Assembly: GCA_947495125.1 (NCBI GenBank)
Contig: CANLXL010000010.1
Location: 104,403 to 168,402 of the forward strand
Reading direction: 5' to 3'
DNA: 64,000 bases
From: an uncultured Flaviramulus sp.
GTDB taxonomy: Bacteria; Bacteroidota; Bacteroidia; Flavobacteriales; Flavobacteriaceae
In this document: piece after piece, positions 49,347-57,443 of the stretch
Layout of the letters: each line of letters opens with the position of its first letter
Numbering within the stretch: position 1 is the stretch's first letter
Program-made: the position numbers and the translations under genes
The notes under the pieces: model-generated
The model's database searches: none
Seen by the model: the letters and a program-made list of their open reading frames with translations, nothing else
What the model was told of the DNA's origin: nothing

Positions 49347-50558
49347 CTACTTAAACTTATTCCTCAAAATTTCCATATCCTTGCTTACTTTCATATCCAA
49401 TATTTTAGCATAATGCTGAGTCGTTTTAAGATTGGTATGACCAAGCATCTTACTTACTGATTCTATCGGAACGCCATTGGTAAGTGTTACCGTCGTTGCA
49501 AAGGTATGTCGAGCTAAATGAAAAGTGAGGTTTTTGGTAATACCCGCTAAAGTTGCAATCTCTTTAATGTACGCATTCATTTTCTGATTGCTTAGTACAG
49601 GTAGGACTAAATTCTTTTCTTTCAGCAGCTCGTTATCTTTATACTTTTCGATGATGACTTTTGCAATGGGTAAAATCGGGATATTACTTCTAGTATCGGT
49701 TTTAGAGCGTTTTGTTTTGACCCATTCTTCGCCATCCGCACCTAAAACGATATCCCCTCTATTCAGTTTTTTGACATCAGCATAAGCTAGACCAGTAAAA
49801 CAGCAAAAGATAAAAATATCGCGTACTTGGTCGAGTCGTTCCATCTTGAGCTCTAGCTCGATAATCTTTTGAATTTCTTCTTCCGTTAAAAATTCACGCT
49901 CTACAATTTTGAGTTTGGCTTTCCAATGCAAGAAAGGATCTTTTTCAATCCAATCGTTAGCATGAGCAATACGGATAATCTTTTTAAAATTAGTGATATA
50001 CTTAATGGCGGAGTTGTGTGCACACTTCCGAGTGGTTTTAAGGTAGTATTCCATCTCTGTGATAAATTTATGGTCTACATCTTGAACAGGAATATCATTT
50101 TTCTTGTATTTCTTCTTAATAAAGTCTGCTACGTGTTTTTTACAAGTACAGTAACGTTCAGCAGTTCCTGCGGCAAAATCTTTCCCAATAAGACTATTAA
50201 CTTTGTCATTATGTTCTTGAAAGATTTCTAGAAGCATTTTCTTCGTTTTGTCTTTACCTAGATATACATCGCGTAATTGAGAAGCGGTATACGTTGTTCC
50301 GTCTCGTTGAAACTTTTGTTCTATGGTGTAGATTTTATTTCTAATAAATTCAATTTCTCTATTTATTTCCTGATTCTCTGGTGAATTGCCTAATACATTT
50401 TGTAATCTACTATTCCATAAATCATTATCCACTTTTCGATTAATACTGCATTCAGCCCGCTTACCGTCTAGGGTTATGCGGAGATAAATATTGGTATATC
50501 CCTGAAGATTAGCCTTACTTTTTTTGATATAAAATAATATTGAGAGTTGAACTGACAC
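49347..50558 (-). CDS. Tyrosine integrase (site-specific recombinase)
   Basis: A 403-residue integrase with an arm-binding N-terminal region (YTNIYLRITLDGKRAECSIN), a SAM-like core-binding domain (about 110-210) and the catalytic domain. Catalytic residues seen are Lys in VKTKRSKT, HLARH (His and Arg II), GHTNLKTTQHY (His and Tyr). The first Arg is missing: the box reads FTGLAYADV where TGLRxxD is usual. IntDOT of CTnDOT likewise lacks Arg I, so the enzyme can be active. It starts with GTG inside an arm-like repeat. Position next to tRNA-Ser marks it as the recombinase that placed the island. Confidence 0.93.
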   Translation of the reverse strand: MSVQLSILFYIKKSKANLQGYTNIYLRITLDGKRAECSINRKVDNDLWNSRLQNVLGNSPENQEINREIEFIRNKIYTIEQKFQRDGTTYTASQLRDVYLGKDKTKKMLLEIFQEHNDKVNSLIGKDFAAGTAERYCTCKKHVADFIKKKYKKNDIPVQDVDHKFITEMEYYLKTTRKCAHNSAIKYITNFKKIIRIAHANDWIEKDPFLHWKAKLKIVEREFLTEEEIQKIIELELKMERLDQVRDIFIFCCFTGLAYADVKKLNRGDIVLGADGEEWVKTKRSKTDTRSNIPILPIAKVIIEKYKDNELLKEKNLVLPVLSNQKMNAYIKEIATLAGITKNLTFHLARHTFATTVTLTNGVPIESVSKMLGHTNLKTTQHYAKILDMKVSKDMEILRNKFK

Positions 50559-50564
50559 CGAATG
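50550..50564 (+). promoter_or_regulatory. TGACACCGAAT site overlapping the integrase start
   Basis: AACTGACACCGAATG is the exact reverse complement of 50646-50660. It contains the GTG start codon of the integrase (complement of 50556-50558), so a protein bound here would block its expression. Confidence 0.55.
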
Positions 50565-50645
50565 AATTTAAAAATTACTTCAATGTAGTAAAAAATAATC
50601 AAATCAGCGTTATTTTAAATAATTGAATATCAATTATTTAACATC

Positions 50646-50660
50646 CATTCGGTGTCAGTT
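50646..50660 (-). promoter_or_regulatory. TGACACCGAAT site upstream of integrase, inverted copy
   Basis: CATTCGGTGTCAGTT is the inverted partner of 50550-50564, bracketing the 81-base integrase leader. Confidence 0.55.
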
Positions 50661-50675
50661 GTAGATAGTTTTTAA

Positions 50676-50698
50676 GTGACACCGAATTAGCCCCTTTT
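50676..50698 (+). repeat. Sub-terminal repeat, right copy (candidate integrase arm site)
   Basis: GTGACACCGAATTAGCCCC plus T-run, the partner of 20923-20945. It shares its TGACACCGAAT core with the two sites flanking the integrase leader. Confidence 0.6.
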
Positions 50699-50739
50699 AG
50701 GATGATATTATTTGATATCAAATGAAATCATATAAAATA

Positions 50740-50774
50740 AAAAACCCTGTAAATCAATTATTTACAGGGTTTTT
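50740..50774 (-). terminator. 15-bp-stem hairpin, probable replacement tRNA terminator
   Basis: AAAAACCCTGTAAAT pairs perfectly with ATTTACAGGGTTTTT across a 5-base loop. It lies just downstream of tRNA-Ser in the tRNA's reading direction and closely parallels 20782-20816. Confidence 0.8.
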
Positions 50775-50795
50775 ATTGCCTTTTGTAGGTCTTTT

Positions 50796-50809
50796 AGCGG
50801 AGAAAGAGG
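50796..50809. repeat. Right attachment repeat (within tRNA-Ser 3' end)
   Basis: AGCGGAGAAAGAGG, identical to 20849-20862. It covers the 3' acceptor strand, the discriminator base and the start of the T-arm of tRNA-Ser, so insertion leaves the tRNA intact. Confidence 0.75.
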
Positions 50810-50882
50810 GATTCGAACCCCCGGAGGTGTGACCCTCAACAGTTTTCAAGACTGCCGCATTCGACCACTCTGCCATTTCTCC
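50798..50882 (-). tRNA. tRNA-Ser(UGA)
   Basis: Read on the minus strand, GGAGAAA (5') pairs with TTTCTCC (3') as the acceptor stem, with discriminator G. The anticodon loop CTTGAAAA carries TGA. A long variable arm (TGAGGGTCACACCTC) marks a class II tRNA, and the T-arm is GGGGGTTCGAATCCC. CCA is not encoded. The gene is about 85 bases long and is the insertion target of the island on its 3' side. Confidence 0.95.
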
Positions 50883-50906
50883 AGTGTCTTATGCTTTTGC
50901 CTTTTT

Positions 50907-50950
50907 GCGGGCTTGCCCGCCGAAAAGATGTATAGCATCTCGTAGGCGGG
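50907..50950. repeat. REP-like palindromic unit
   Basis: GCGGGC-TT-GCCCGC forms a hairpin. CCCGCC also pairs with GGCGGG at its far end around AGATG/CATCT. The unit is GC-rich within AT-rich surroundings and lies upstream of the tRNA promoter. It resembles dispersed palindromic repeats of flavobacterial genomes. Confidence 0.5.
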
Positions 50951-51099
50951 TGCAAATATAGAACCCTTTTTTATTTCTTTCAAATAAAAGGCTGATTTTT
51001 TAAAATAAATTTTTGCAACCGAAGTATTGTTTTAATTTATTTAATAACATAGTAAAAAACATATTTCAAATCTTATTTTTGTAGAAATTTTAAAACGAG

Positions 51100-51732
51100 A
51101 TGAACACCATACAACAACTGGAATGGCGCTATGCTGCTAAGAAATTCGATAGTCGCAAAATCCTTTCTAAAGATAAGTTGCATACGTTAAAGCAAGCGTT
51201 TAATTTAACAGCTACGTCTTTTGGACTACAAACCATAAATTTAGTTGTTATAGAAAGTAAAGACTTAAGAACTTCGTTGGTTGAGCATGCCTATGGTCAA
51301 AATCAGGTTTTAGACGCTTCACATCTGTTAATTCTCTGTGTTCAGGAGAACATAAAAGACCATCATATTAGTGATCATTTCGATAATATCAAAAAGATTC
51401 GCGCAACCTCCGATGAAATATTGGATCCCTATAAAAAGAACCTGATTGATATGATGAAGACCATGTCTGTTGAAGAACAGGAGCAATGGTCAAAAAATCA
51501 AGCCTATATTGCTTTAGGGAATTTAATGACCGTTTGTGCTATTGAAGAAATAGATTCCTGCCCCATGGAAGGGTTTGTTGCGGAAAAATTTGATGAGGTT
51601 CTAAAACTAAAGGATAAAGGACTAAAATCAGTGTTACTGCTTCCTGTAGGGTATCGCGCTGAAGACGATATGTTTGCCGATTTCCGAAAGGTAAGAAAGC
51701 CCATTGAAGAATCGGTTATCGAGTTAAAATAA
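51100..51732 (+). CDS. NAD(P)H-dependent nitroreductase-family oxidoreductase
   Basis: A 210-residue FMN enzyme of the NfsB-like nitroreductase family. It has the N-terminal WRYAAKKFDSRKILS (FMN phosphate-binding RRAxRxF-type motif) and LTATSFGLQTINLVVIES. The QAYIALGNLMTVCAIEEIDS helix and CPMEGFVAEKFDEVL, then LLPVGYRAEDD, are also family-typical. It reduces nitroaromatics or quinones with NAD(P)H; the physiological substrate is unknown. It is the first chromosomal gene beyond the tRNA and lies 46 bases before the aminotransferase gene. Confidence 0.88.
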   Translation: MNTIQQLEWRYAAKKFDSRKILSKDKLHTLKQAFNLTATSFGLQTINLVVIESKDLRTSLVEHAYGQNQVLDASHLLILCVQENIKDHHISDHFDNIKKIRATSDEILDPYKKNLIDMMKTMSVEEQEQWSKNQAYIALGNLMTVCAIEEIDSCPMEGFVAEKFDEVLKLKDKGLKSVLLLPVGYRAEDDMFADFRKVRKPIEESVIELK

Positions 51733-51778
51733 TTGGAGAGCTAATACGAATTACATAAAATAAAGAATAAAAGAAGAT

Positions 51779-52984
51779 ATGCCTGGATTTGAATTATTTG
51801 GAAATGCTGAACGTCAAGAAGTAAACGATGTTTTAGATAATGGCGTCCTTATGCGCTATGGTTTTGATGGGATGCGTAACGGACACTGGAAGGCAAAGGA
51901 GTTGGAAGCATCTTTAGAAGATACTTTTCAAGTAAATCATGTACAGTTAGTATCTAGTGGTACTGCAGCTGTATCGGTAGCTTTGGCTTCTGCGGGCGTT
52001 GGTGCCGGTGATGAGGTGATTATGCCAACATTTACCTTTGTGGCAAGTTTCGAAGCTATAATGATGCTTGGTGCTATACCGGTTTTGGTGGACATTGATG
52101 ATACTTTAGCATTAAACCCGGAAGCCGTGAAGGAGGCTGTTACCCCAAAAACAAAAGCCGTAATGGTGGTACAAATGTGTGGCAGTATGGGAGATATGAA
52201 TGCACTTCAATCCATTTGCAACACTCATAATTTAGTTTTAGTTGAAGATGCCTGCCAGGCTATTGGAGGTACTTATCAAGGAAAACCTTTGGGAAGTATA
52301 GGCGACTTGGGTTGTTTCTCTTTCGACTTCGTAAAAACCATTACCTGCGGCGAAGGGGGTGCGGTGATTACTAATAACCGTGAATACTATACAAATTCTG
52401 ACCATTATAGCGATCACGGTCACGATCATGTGGGAAATGATCGAGGAGCAGAAAGCCACCCGTTTTTGGGGTATAACTTTAGAATATCCGAATTACATGC
52501 CGCTGTAGGTCTTGCGCAGGTAAGAAGGCTTCCTGAGTTTTTAGATATTCAAAAGAAAAATTTCAATATCCTTCGTGAGGCTTTGTCCGAAATTCCTGAA
52601 GTGGTTTTTAGAACGGTTCCGGAAGGTGGAGAAGAGAGTTGTGCCTTTTTAAATTTCTTTTTACCCGATTTAGAAGTGGCTAGAAAAGTTTCTGAAGCCT
52701 TTAAAACAAGTGGAGTAGATGCTTGTTTTCATTACTACGATAACAATTGGCACTACATTCGTAGATGGGGTCATTTAAAGGATTTGAAATCACTTTATCC
52801 GATTTCTGGAGATGTAAAGAAGGGATTGAAATATCTTCAAACCAAAACCTTTGAAAAGTCGGATGACTATATTGCCAGAAACATATCTTGTTTGATAAAG
52901 TTATCTTGGACTGAAGCGGAAATTCAGGAAAGAGCTTTAAAAATGGCAGAAATTGTAAGGACGGTGTTGAAGAAAGATCAGTGA
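51779..52984 (+). CDS. DegT/DnrJ/EryC1/StrS-family PLP aminotransferase
   Basis: A 401-residue fold-type I PLP enzyme. Seen are VSSGTAAVSVALASAGVGAG (PLP phosphate-binding), MPTFTFVASFEAIMMLGAIP, VEDACQAIGGTYQGKPLGS (Asp that contacts the pyridine N) and SFDFVKTITCGEGGAVIT (Schiff-base Lys in the FVK context). GYNFRISELHAAVGLAQVRR follows. Family members transfer amino groups onto keto-sugars for surface polysaccharides or act in related reactions. No sugar biosynthesis genes are next to it, so the substrate is open. Confidence 0.9.
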   Translation: MPGFELFGNAERQEVNDVLDNGVLMRYGFDGMRNGHWKAKELEASLEDTFQVNHVQLVSSGTAAVSVALASAGVGAGDEVIMPTFTFVASFEAIMMLGAIPVLVDIDDTLALNPEAVKEAVTPKTKAVMVVQMCGSMGDMNALQSICNTHNLVLVEDACQAIGGTYQGKPLGSIGDLGCFSFDFVKTITCGEGGAVITNNREYYTNSDHYSDHGHDHVGNDRGAESHPFLGYNFRISELHAAVGLAQVRRLPEFLDIQKKNFNILREALSEIPEVVFRTVPEGGEESCAFLNFFLPDLEVARKVSEAFKTSGVDACFHYYDNNWHYIRRWGHLKDLKSLYPISGDVKKGLKYLQTKTFEKSDDYIARNISCLIKLSWTEAEIQERALKMAEIVRTVLKKDQ

Positions 52985-53113
52985 TTTCAGGATTCTTAAT
53001 GCCTGGATTCCTAAAGGATTAAATGTGCTAAAATAAATTTTGTTTCATTAAAGTTGATGACATCTTTAAATGGTTTCGATATAATATATATAAACCATTT
53101 AAAGCTATTAACA

Positions 53114-54220
53114 ATGAAACAGTATTTACATTTCACAGCAGTTATCTCAACCTTTTTGATAATTTTATCGGGTTATTCACAGACTTATAAAGTTGATGAA
53201 CAAAGAATTTATTCTTGGAACGGAGCTCCGGATTGGGTGCAACACACCACTGAACAATATACCTATGCTAATGGTGGCAATAAAGAGACCAGTGTATTGG
53301 GTTTAAACTTCCCTGGTTTAGAGAAATCCTATCAACACAATAAGACATATAATGCCAACAATGATATTATTTTAATTGTAAAACAAAGTTGGAATAATAC
53401 ATTAATGCAATGGGAAGATGATTCTCAAGACGTCTATAAATACTACCCGGGAACTAGTAATATAAAAGACGTCACCACTTATAACTTTGATCTGGGTTAC
53501 GATACGTTTAAAATATCTTATGAATATTCAGGTACAGATATTACTAAAATAACATTACAGGATGGCAGTTCCGGAAGTTTGGTTAATTTCGAAAAATATG
53601 AATATACCTATAATACACCGGGACAACCTTACCAAGAATTTGATAGTGAATGGAACACGTCAACCAATATGTGGGATTTAATAGAGCGAGCCACGGCCAC
53701 CTACGTGAACGGTTTGCGCACAGAACTTCTTGTTGAAAGTTATAATGGAAGTACATATGATTTATATGAAAGATATCTGTCTACTTATTCTGGTTCATTA
53801 GAAACGGAGTATCTTCAACAAAGTTGGAACGGATCAAATTATGTTAATTCGGATAGAGAGTTAAGTACTTATGATGGAAATGGTAATAAAACAGCATATA
53901 TTTTCGAAAGTTGGAATGTGGGCGCTTGGGTGCCTTATTATAAAGAAGAAAAATCTTTTTCTCTTGCCGGATCTTTAGGCACCAAATCTTTTGAAAATAG
54001 AGCAGTAAAGGTATATCCAAACCCGGTTTCTGATGTTTTAAACATATCATCAGTCGGAACGATCAACAGGATCGAAATGTTCAGCATATTAGGTGAAAAT
54101 GTATTACAGCAAATGTCCAACACTAAACAAATCAATGTAAAGGGATTAAGGTCAGGTGTTTATGTGTTAAAAGTGTTTAATAACGACAGAAGCACGACCA
54201 AAAGGGTAGTCATTAAATAG
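53114..54220 (+). CDS. Type IX-secreted protein with tryptophan-rich repeats
   Basis: A 368-residue protein. The ATG at 53114 gives a signal peptide (YLHFTAVISTFLIILSGYSQ); the earlier in-frame ATG does not. The middle carries degenerate repeats of the type SWN...W....R..TY (KQSWNNTLMQWEDDSQDVYK, SEWNTSTNMWDLIERATATY, QQSWNGSNYVNSDRELSTYD). The C-terminal 70 residues are a type A T9SS sorting domain: VKVYPNPVSDVLNI, FSILGENVLQQ, then LRSGVYVLKVF. It is surface-exposed or released; ligand unknown. Confidence 0.82.
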   Translation: MKQYLHFTAVISTFLIILSGYSQTYKVDEQRIYSWNGAPDWVQHTTEQYTYANGGNKETSVLGLNFPGLEKSYQHNKTYNANNDIILIVKQSWNNTLMQWEDDSQDVYKYYPGTSNIKDVTTYNFDLGYDTFKISYEYSGTDITKITLQDGSSGSLVNFEKYEYTYNTPGQPYQEFDSEWNTSTNMWDLIERATATYVNGLRTELLVESYNGSTYDLYERYLSTYSGSLETEYLQQSWNGSNYVNSDRELSTYDGNGNKTAYIFESWNVGAWVPYYKEEKSFSLAGSLGTKSFENRAVKVYPNPVSDVLNISSVGTINRIEMFSILGENVLQQMSNTKQINVKGLRSGVYVLKVFNNDRSTTKRVVIK

Positions 54221-54288
54221 ATTGAGCGCACTTAGGTGGTATTGAAGAATCTCTCGGCTAAATTTTGTTTGCCATGCGAGCTCCTCTT

Positions 54289-55449
54289 TTAATATTTTAT
54301 GTAATCAACAATTTCTAAACCGTAACCAATAAGGCCAACCCGTTTTGCATGCTCTTCAGCATTTGAAACCAAACGTAATTTATGGATATTTATGTCATGA
54401 AGAATTTGCGCGCCAATACCAAAATCTCTATTATCCATGTGTATCCTTGGAGCCTTAATGATTTGATTCGTTTTTTGATTTTCCTTTAAAAACGATAAGC
54501 GCTTTAAAATATTCATCGATTGTGACTCTTGATTTATAAATAAGATAGCACCTTTGCCTTCGGTATTAATAACCTTAAACATATCGTCCAATTGCTTATC
54601 TACATTATTAGTTAGCGTCCCAAGAATATCATTGTTTATAAGCGTAGAGTTGATTCGGGTGAGCACGGGCTCATCATCTCGCCATTGGCCTTTTGTTAAA
54701 GCGATATGTACTTGATTGTTTGTTGTTTGTTTATAGGCTCTGAGTCTGAAATTTCCAAAACGTGTTTCAATTTGAAAATCCTCTTTTTTATCAATTAAAG
54801 AGTCATGCTGCATTCTATAGGCTACTAAATCTTCAATAGATACGATTTTTAAATCTAGTTTTTGAGCGACCTTCATGAGTTCCGGTAAACGAGCCATGGT
54901 ACCATCTTCATTCATAATTTCAACAATAACACCGGCTGGCTTTAAGCCTGCCAATCGTGCAAAATCTATAGCGGCCTCGGTATGTCCTGTTCTTCGTAAA
55001 ACGCCGCCTTCCTTAGCAACCAAGGGAAATATATGCCCGGGTCTTCCTAATTCAAAAGGTTTTGTGTTAGGGTTAATTAAAGCCTTAACCGTTTTTGCTC
55101 TATCGCTGGCAGAAATACCTGTGGTTACACCATTACCGCGCAGATCAACAGATACGGTAAAGGCCGTTTCCATGGGGTCGGTATTATTCCTAACCATCAT
55201 GTTTAGCTCTAATTCTTTACATCTGGTTTCTGTAAGTGGTGTACAAATAAGCCCCCTGCCGTGGGTTGCCATAAAGTTGATCATTTCTGGGGTTACCATA
55301 TCGGCAGCGGCTACAAAGTCGCCTTCGTTCTCGCGATTTTCATCATCTACAACAATGATGACTTTTCCGTTTCTAATATCGTCTATGGCTTCATGAATAG
55401 AGTTAAGCTTGAATTCTGAAGTTTTTGCAGTCATAGGTTCTATAATCAT
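54289..55449 (-). CDS. ribB: 3,4-dihydroxy-2-butanone-4-phosphate synthase with degenerate GTP cyclohydrolase II domain
   Basis: Residues about 12-215 are a complete RibB domain: VIIVVDDENRENEGDFVAAA, MATHGRGLICTPLT, DLRGNGVTTGISASDRAKT, RPGHIFPLVAKEGGVLRRTG, HTEAAIDFARLAGLKPAGVI. It makes the four-carbon unit of riboflavin from ribulose 5-phosphate. The C-terminal 170 residues align with GTP cyclohydrolase II but lack the three zinc cysteines and the GRGIGL motif, so that activity should be absent. A separate functional RibA is expected elsewhere. The gene converges on the T9SS gene and follows the LptF/G gene by 16 bases, so it is probably co-transcribed. Confidence 0.9.
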   Translation of the reverse strand: MIIEPMTAKTSEFKLNSIHEAIDDIRNGKVIIVVDDENRENEGDFVAAADMVTPEMINFMATHGRGLICTPLTETRCKELELNMMVRNNTDPMETAFTVSVDLRGNGVTTGISASDRAKTVKALINPNTKPFELGRPGHIFPLVAKEGGVLRRTGHTEAAIDFARLAGLKPAGVIVEIMNEDGTMARLPELMKVAQKLDLKIVSIEDLVAYRMQHDSLIDKKEDFQIETRFGNFRLRAYKQTTNNQVHIALTKGQWRDDEPVLTRINSTLINNDILGTLTNNVDKQLDDMFKVINTEGKGAILFINQESQSMNILKRLSFLKENQKTNQIIKAPRIHMDNRDFGIGAQILHDINIHKLRLVSNAEEHAKRVGLIGYGLEIVDYIKY

Positions 55450-55465
55450 AGCGCAAAGATATTGC

Positions 55466-57433
55466 TTATTTTAAACTATCTAAACAATTTTGTTTTAAGT
55501 CTTCTTTAATTTTAGATTTTAAATAGAAGTGAGGAATCATATATAAGGGAAGCCCTATGATTAAAAGCATAATACCCGGACGTTTATTCAGTTTATGGAT
55601 ATGCTTATAAAAAACTGATAAATTCAGTAAAGATTTTATATAATAGATAATATATAAAAATAAAGACACAAAGCTCAACTGAATTGAAGCGGATTGTAAC
55701 GAGGGTAGTTTGTTGTTTTTAAATACAAAGAACAAGACTAATAATATAACACCGATGCCATACAAGGAAATGGCAAATAGGGCATGTACTTTGTAATTTT
55801 TGGAAATGGTTTCAGAGGTATCAAATGTCTTCCTTATGGCTAATCCATTAGCTCTTAGTTCGGAAGTTGAAATACCTCTGCTATTCAGGAGCTTTATAGC
55901 TTCATAACGACTATCCTCATGGTGTCCAAGAGTTTCATAGTTTTCAATAACCTTAATTAATCGTTCGTTAGTGTAAGGCTGCAAAAAAGTGTAACTTACA
56001 CTGTTCTTTTCTTTTATATTGAACATCTTCTTTAGCGGTTCAATAATACTACCGACTTCAAATAGACCTTTATCTTGGGTAGCTCTTTTGGTTAGAAAGA
56101 TACCCAGAGGTAACATAATTAAGGTTGAAAACCAAGCCCCTAATATGGGGTTTAGTGAACCATTTTCGGCACTGTTTTTTGCAAACAAACCAATAAAATG
56201 ATAGGTTAGAAAAAGTAATATGGCAATGACCATTGGTAAACCCATACCTCCCTTTCTAATTAAGGCACCTAATGGGGCGCCAACAAAAAATAAAATCACA
56301 CAGGCAAAACCTAATGCTAATTTTTGATGAAAAGAAATAATATGTTTATTAAAATTCTTAGTTTCCTGTTTTATGATCGGTAACTTTGATGTTGTAATTT
56401 GGGTGGTGCTATTTATAGCATTAACCGCAATATTTACGATTTGTAACTTGTTTTTCGTTTCAAAAAGATCGAGAATTTCCCCTTCATAAATGGTATCGGT
56501 GTCTTTAACCACTCTTTTTTTAGCGTTTAGTCTATTGATACTTGATCGTTGAAGTAGACTTTTTGAGAAAGATTCATGTTCAGTTTGACGCTTCAATGCC
56601 AACGAATCTATGGTTTCATCCAGCTGACTCATATTTAGCATATTGAATTTGTCAGTATGCGCTTTGTTTTCAAAATCGACATCATCAGTTTCAGATAAAT
56701 CAATACTGATGGTGTATTTGTCGAAGGGGCTTTTAGCAAATGGTCTTTTTTTTCTATCCTTTAAAGCTTTTGGAGTGATGTCTTCGTAATAATTACCATC
56801 AACTAAAATAAGCTTCAAAACATTAGAGTCTTCTTTGCTGGCTAACTCACCTGATTTTGCTTTAATTATTCGGGCATTAGTCCTACCGCTTTTTGCTTTT
56901 TCATGAATCGTTACGTTTTTGAAGTATTGACCACGGTCTCCGCTTTTTTCTTCTACTTTTATGTTATAAGTGTCAATCTGGTTAAACTGCCCCTCAACAA
57001 TAGCCATGGCCGGTTTCGTCTTTTTAATGTTAGTTCTTAAATTATAAAAATTGAAGTTTGCCCAGGGGATAACATTGTTTGAAAAAATAAAAGTAATAAG
57101 GCCTAAAAAGACGATAAATATGCTAAGACCTTTCATGGAGCGTTGCAATGAGATACCGGTGGATTTCATGGCAGCAAACTCATAATTCTCGGCGAAACTA
57201 CCGAACACCATGATAGAAGCCAATAGTATGGTCAAGGGAAGGATTAAGGGGATTAAGGTTGGGATGACGTATATGAGAAATTTTACAATAATCTCTACAT
57301 CTAAATCTTTACCTGCTAATTCTTTGATGTAAAGCCAAATGGCCTGCAACACAAAAATCATCATAAGAATTAAAAAAACGCTTAAAAACGTTTTTAGGTA
57401 AGAGGTTAGTATGTAGCGGTCTAGTATTTTCAC
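55466..57433 (-). CDS. LptF/LptG-family LPS export permease
   Basis: A 655-residue inner-membrane protein of the YjgP/YjgQ family. Transmembrane segments lie near the N-terminus (LSVFLILMMIFVLQAIWLYI, then LLASIMVFGSFAENYEFAAM and MKSTGISLQRSM, a typical permease motif). A large periplasmic domain (about 110-380) follows. Further membrane helices come next (ALGFACVILFFVGAPLGALI), then a flavobacterial C-terminal extension with three more segments. It forms the membrane part of the Lpt transporter that moves LPS. It starts with GTG, 10 bases after lolA. Confidence 0.88.
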   Translation of the reverse strand: MKILDRYILTSYLKTFLSVFLILMMIFVLQAIWLYIKELAGKDLDVEIIVKFLIYVIPTLIPLILPLTILLASIMVFGSFAENYEFAAMKSTGISLQRSMKGLSIFIVFLGLITFIFSNNVIPWANFNFYNLRTNIKKTKPAMAIVEGQFNQIDTYNIKVEEKSGDRGQYFKNVTIHEKAKSGRTNARIIKAKSGELASKEDSNVLKLILVDGNYYEDITPKALKDRKKRPFAKSPFDKYTISIDLSETDDVDFENKAHTDKFNMLNMSQLDETIDSLALKRQTEHESFSKSLLQRSSINRLNAKKRVVKDTDTIYEGEILDLFETKNKLQIVNIAVNAINSTTQITTSKLPIIKQETKNFNKHIISFHQKLALGFACVILFFVGAPLGALIRKGGMGLPMVIAILLFLTYHFIGLFAKNSAENGSLNPILGAWFSTLIMLPLGIFLTKRATQDKGLFEVGSIIEPLKKMFNIKEKNSVSYTFLQPYTNERLIKVIENYETLGHHEDSRYEAIKLLNSRGISTSELRANGLAIRKTFDTSETISKNYKVHALFAISLYGIGVILLVLFFVFKNNKLPSLQSASIQLSFVSLFLYIIYYIKSLLNLSVFYKHIHKLNKRPGIMLLIIGLPLYMIPHFYLKSKIKEDLKQNCLDSLK

Positions 57434-57443
57434 AAGGATTTAC

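Larger units (their letters stand above)
20849..50809. mobile_element. Genomic island (about 30 kb) in tRNA-Ser(UGA) carrying a complete PUL
   Basis: The borders are 14-bp direct repeats of the tRNA 3' end. A tyrosine integrase gene lies 240 bases inside the right border, reading away from the tRNA. A 23-base repeat with one mismatch (GTGACWCCGAATTAGCCCC core) occurs just inside both borders at 20923 and 50676. The cargo is the PUL 21735-44176. The backbone at 45.0-50.6 kb holds ssb, a RadC-like gene, a BfmA/BtgA-like gene and other mobile-element genes. No relaxase, coupling protein or conjugation gene was found, so it is probably mobilisable in trans or stranded. What is seen are the repeats and gene content; single-event integration is inferred. 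Confidence 0.75.

Noticed and set aside
45030-50809. Reading only the 5.8-kb backbone as the mobile element, with the PUL resident
   Set aside because: No second att-like repeat is present near 45 kb. The matching 14-bp and 23-bp repeats lie at 20.85-20.95 kb, so the cargo falls inside the element.
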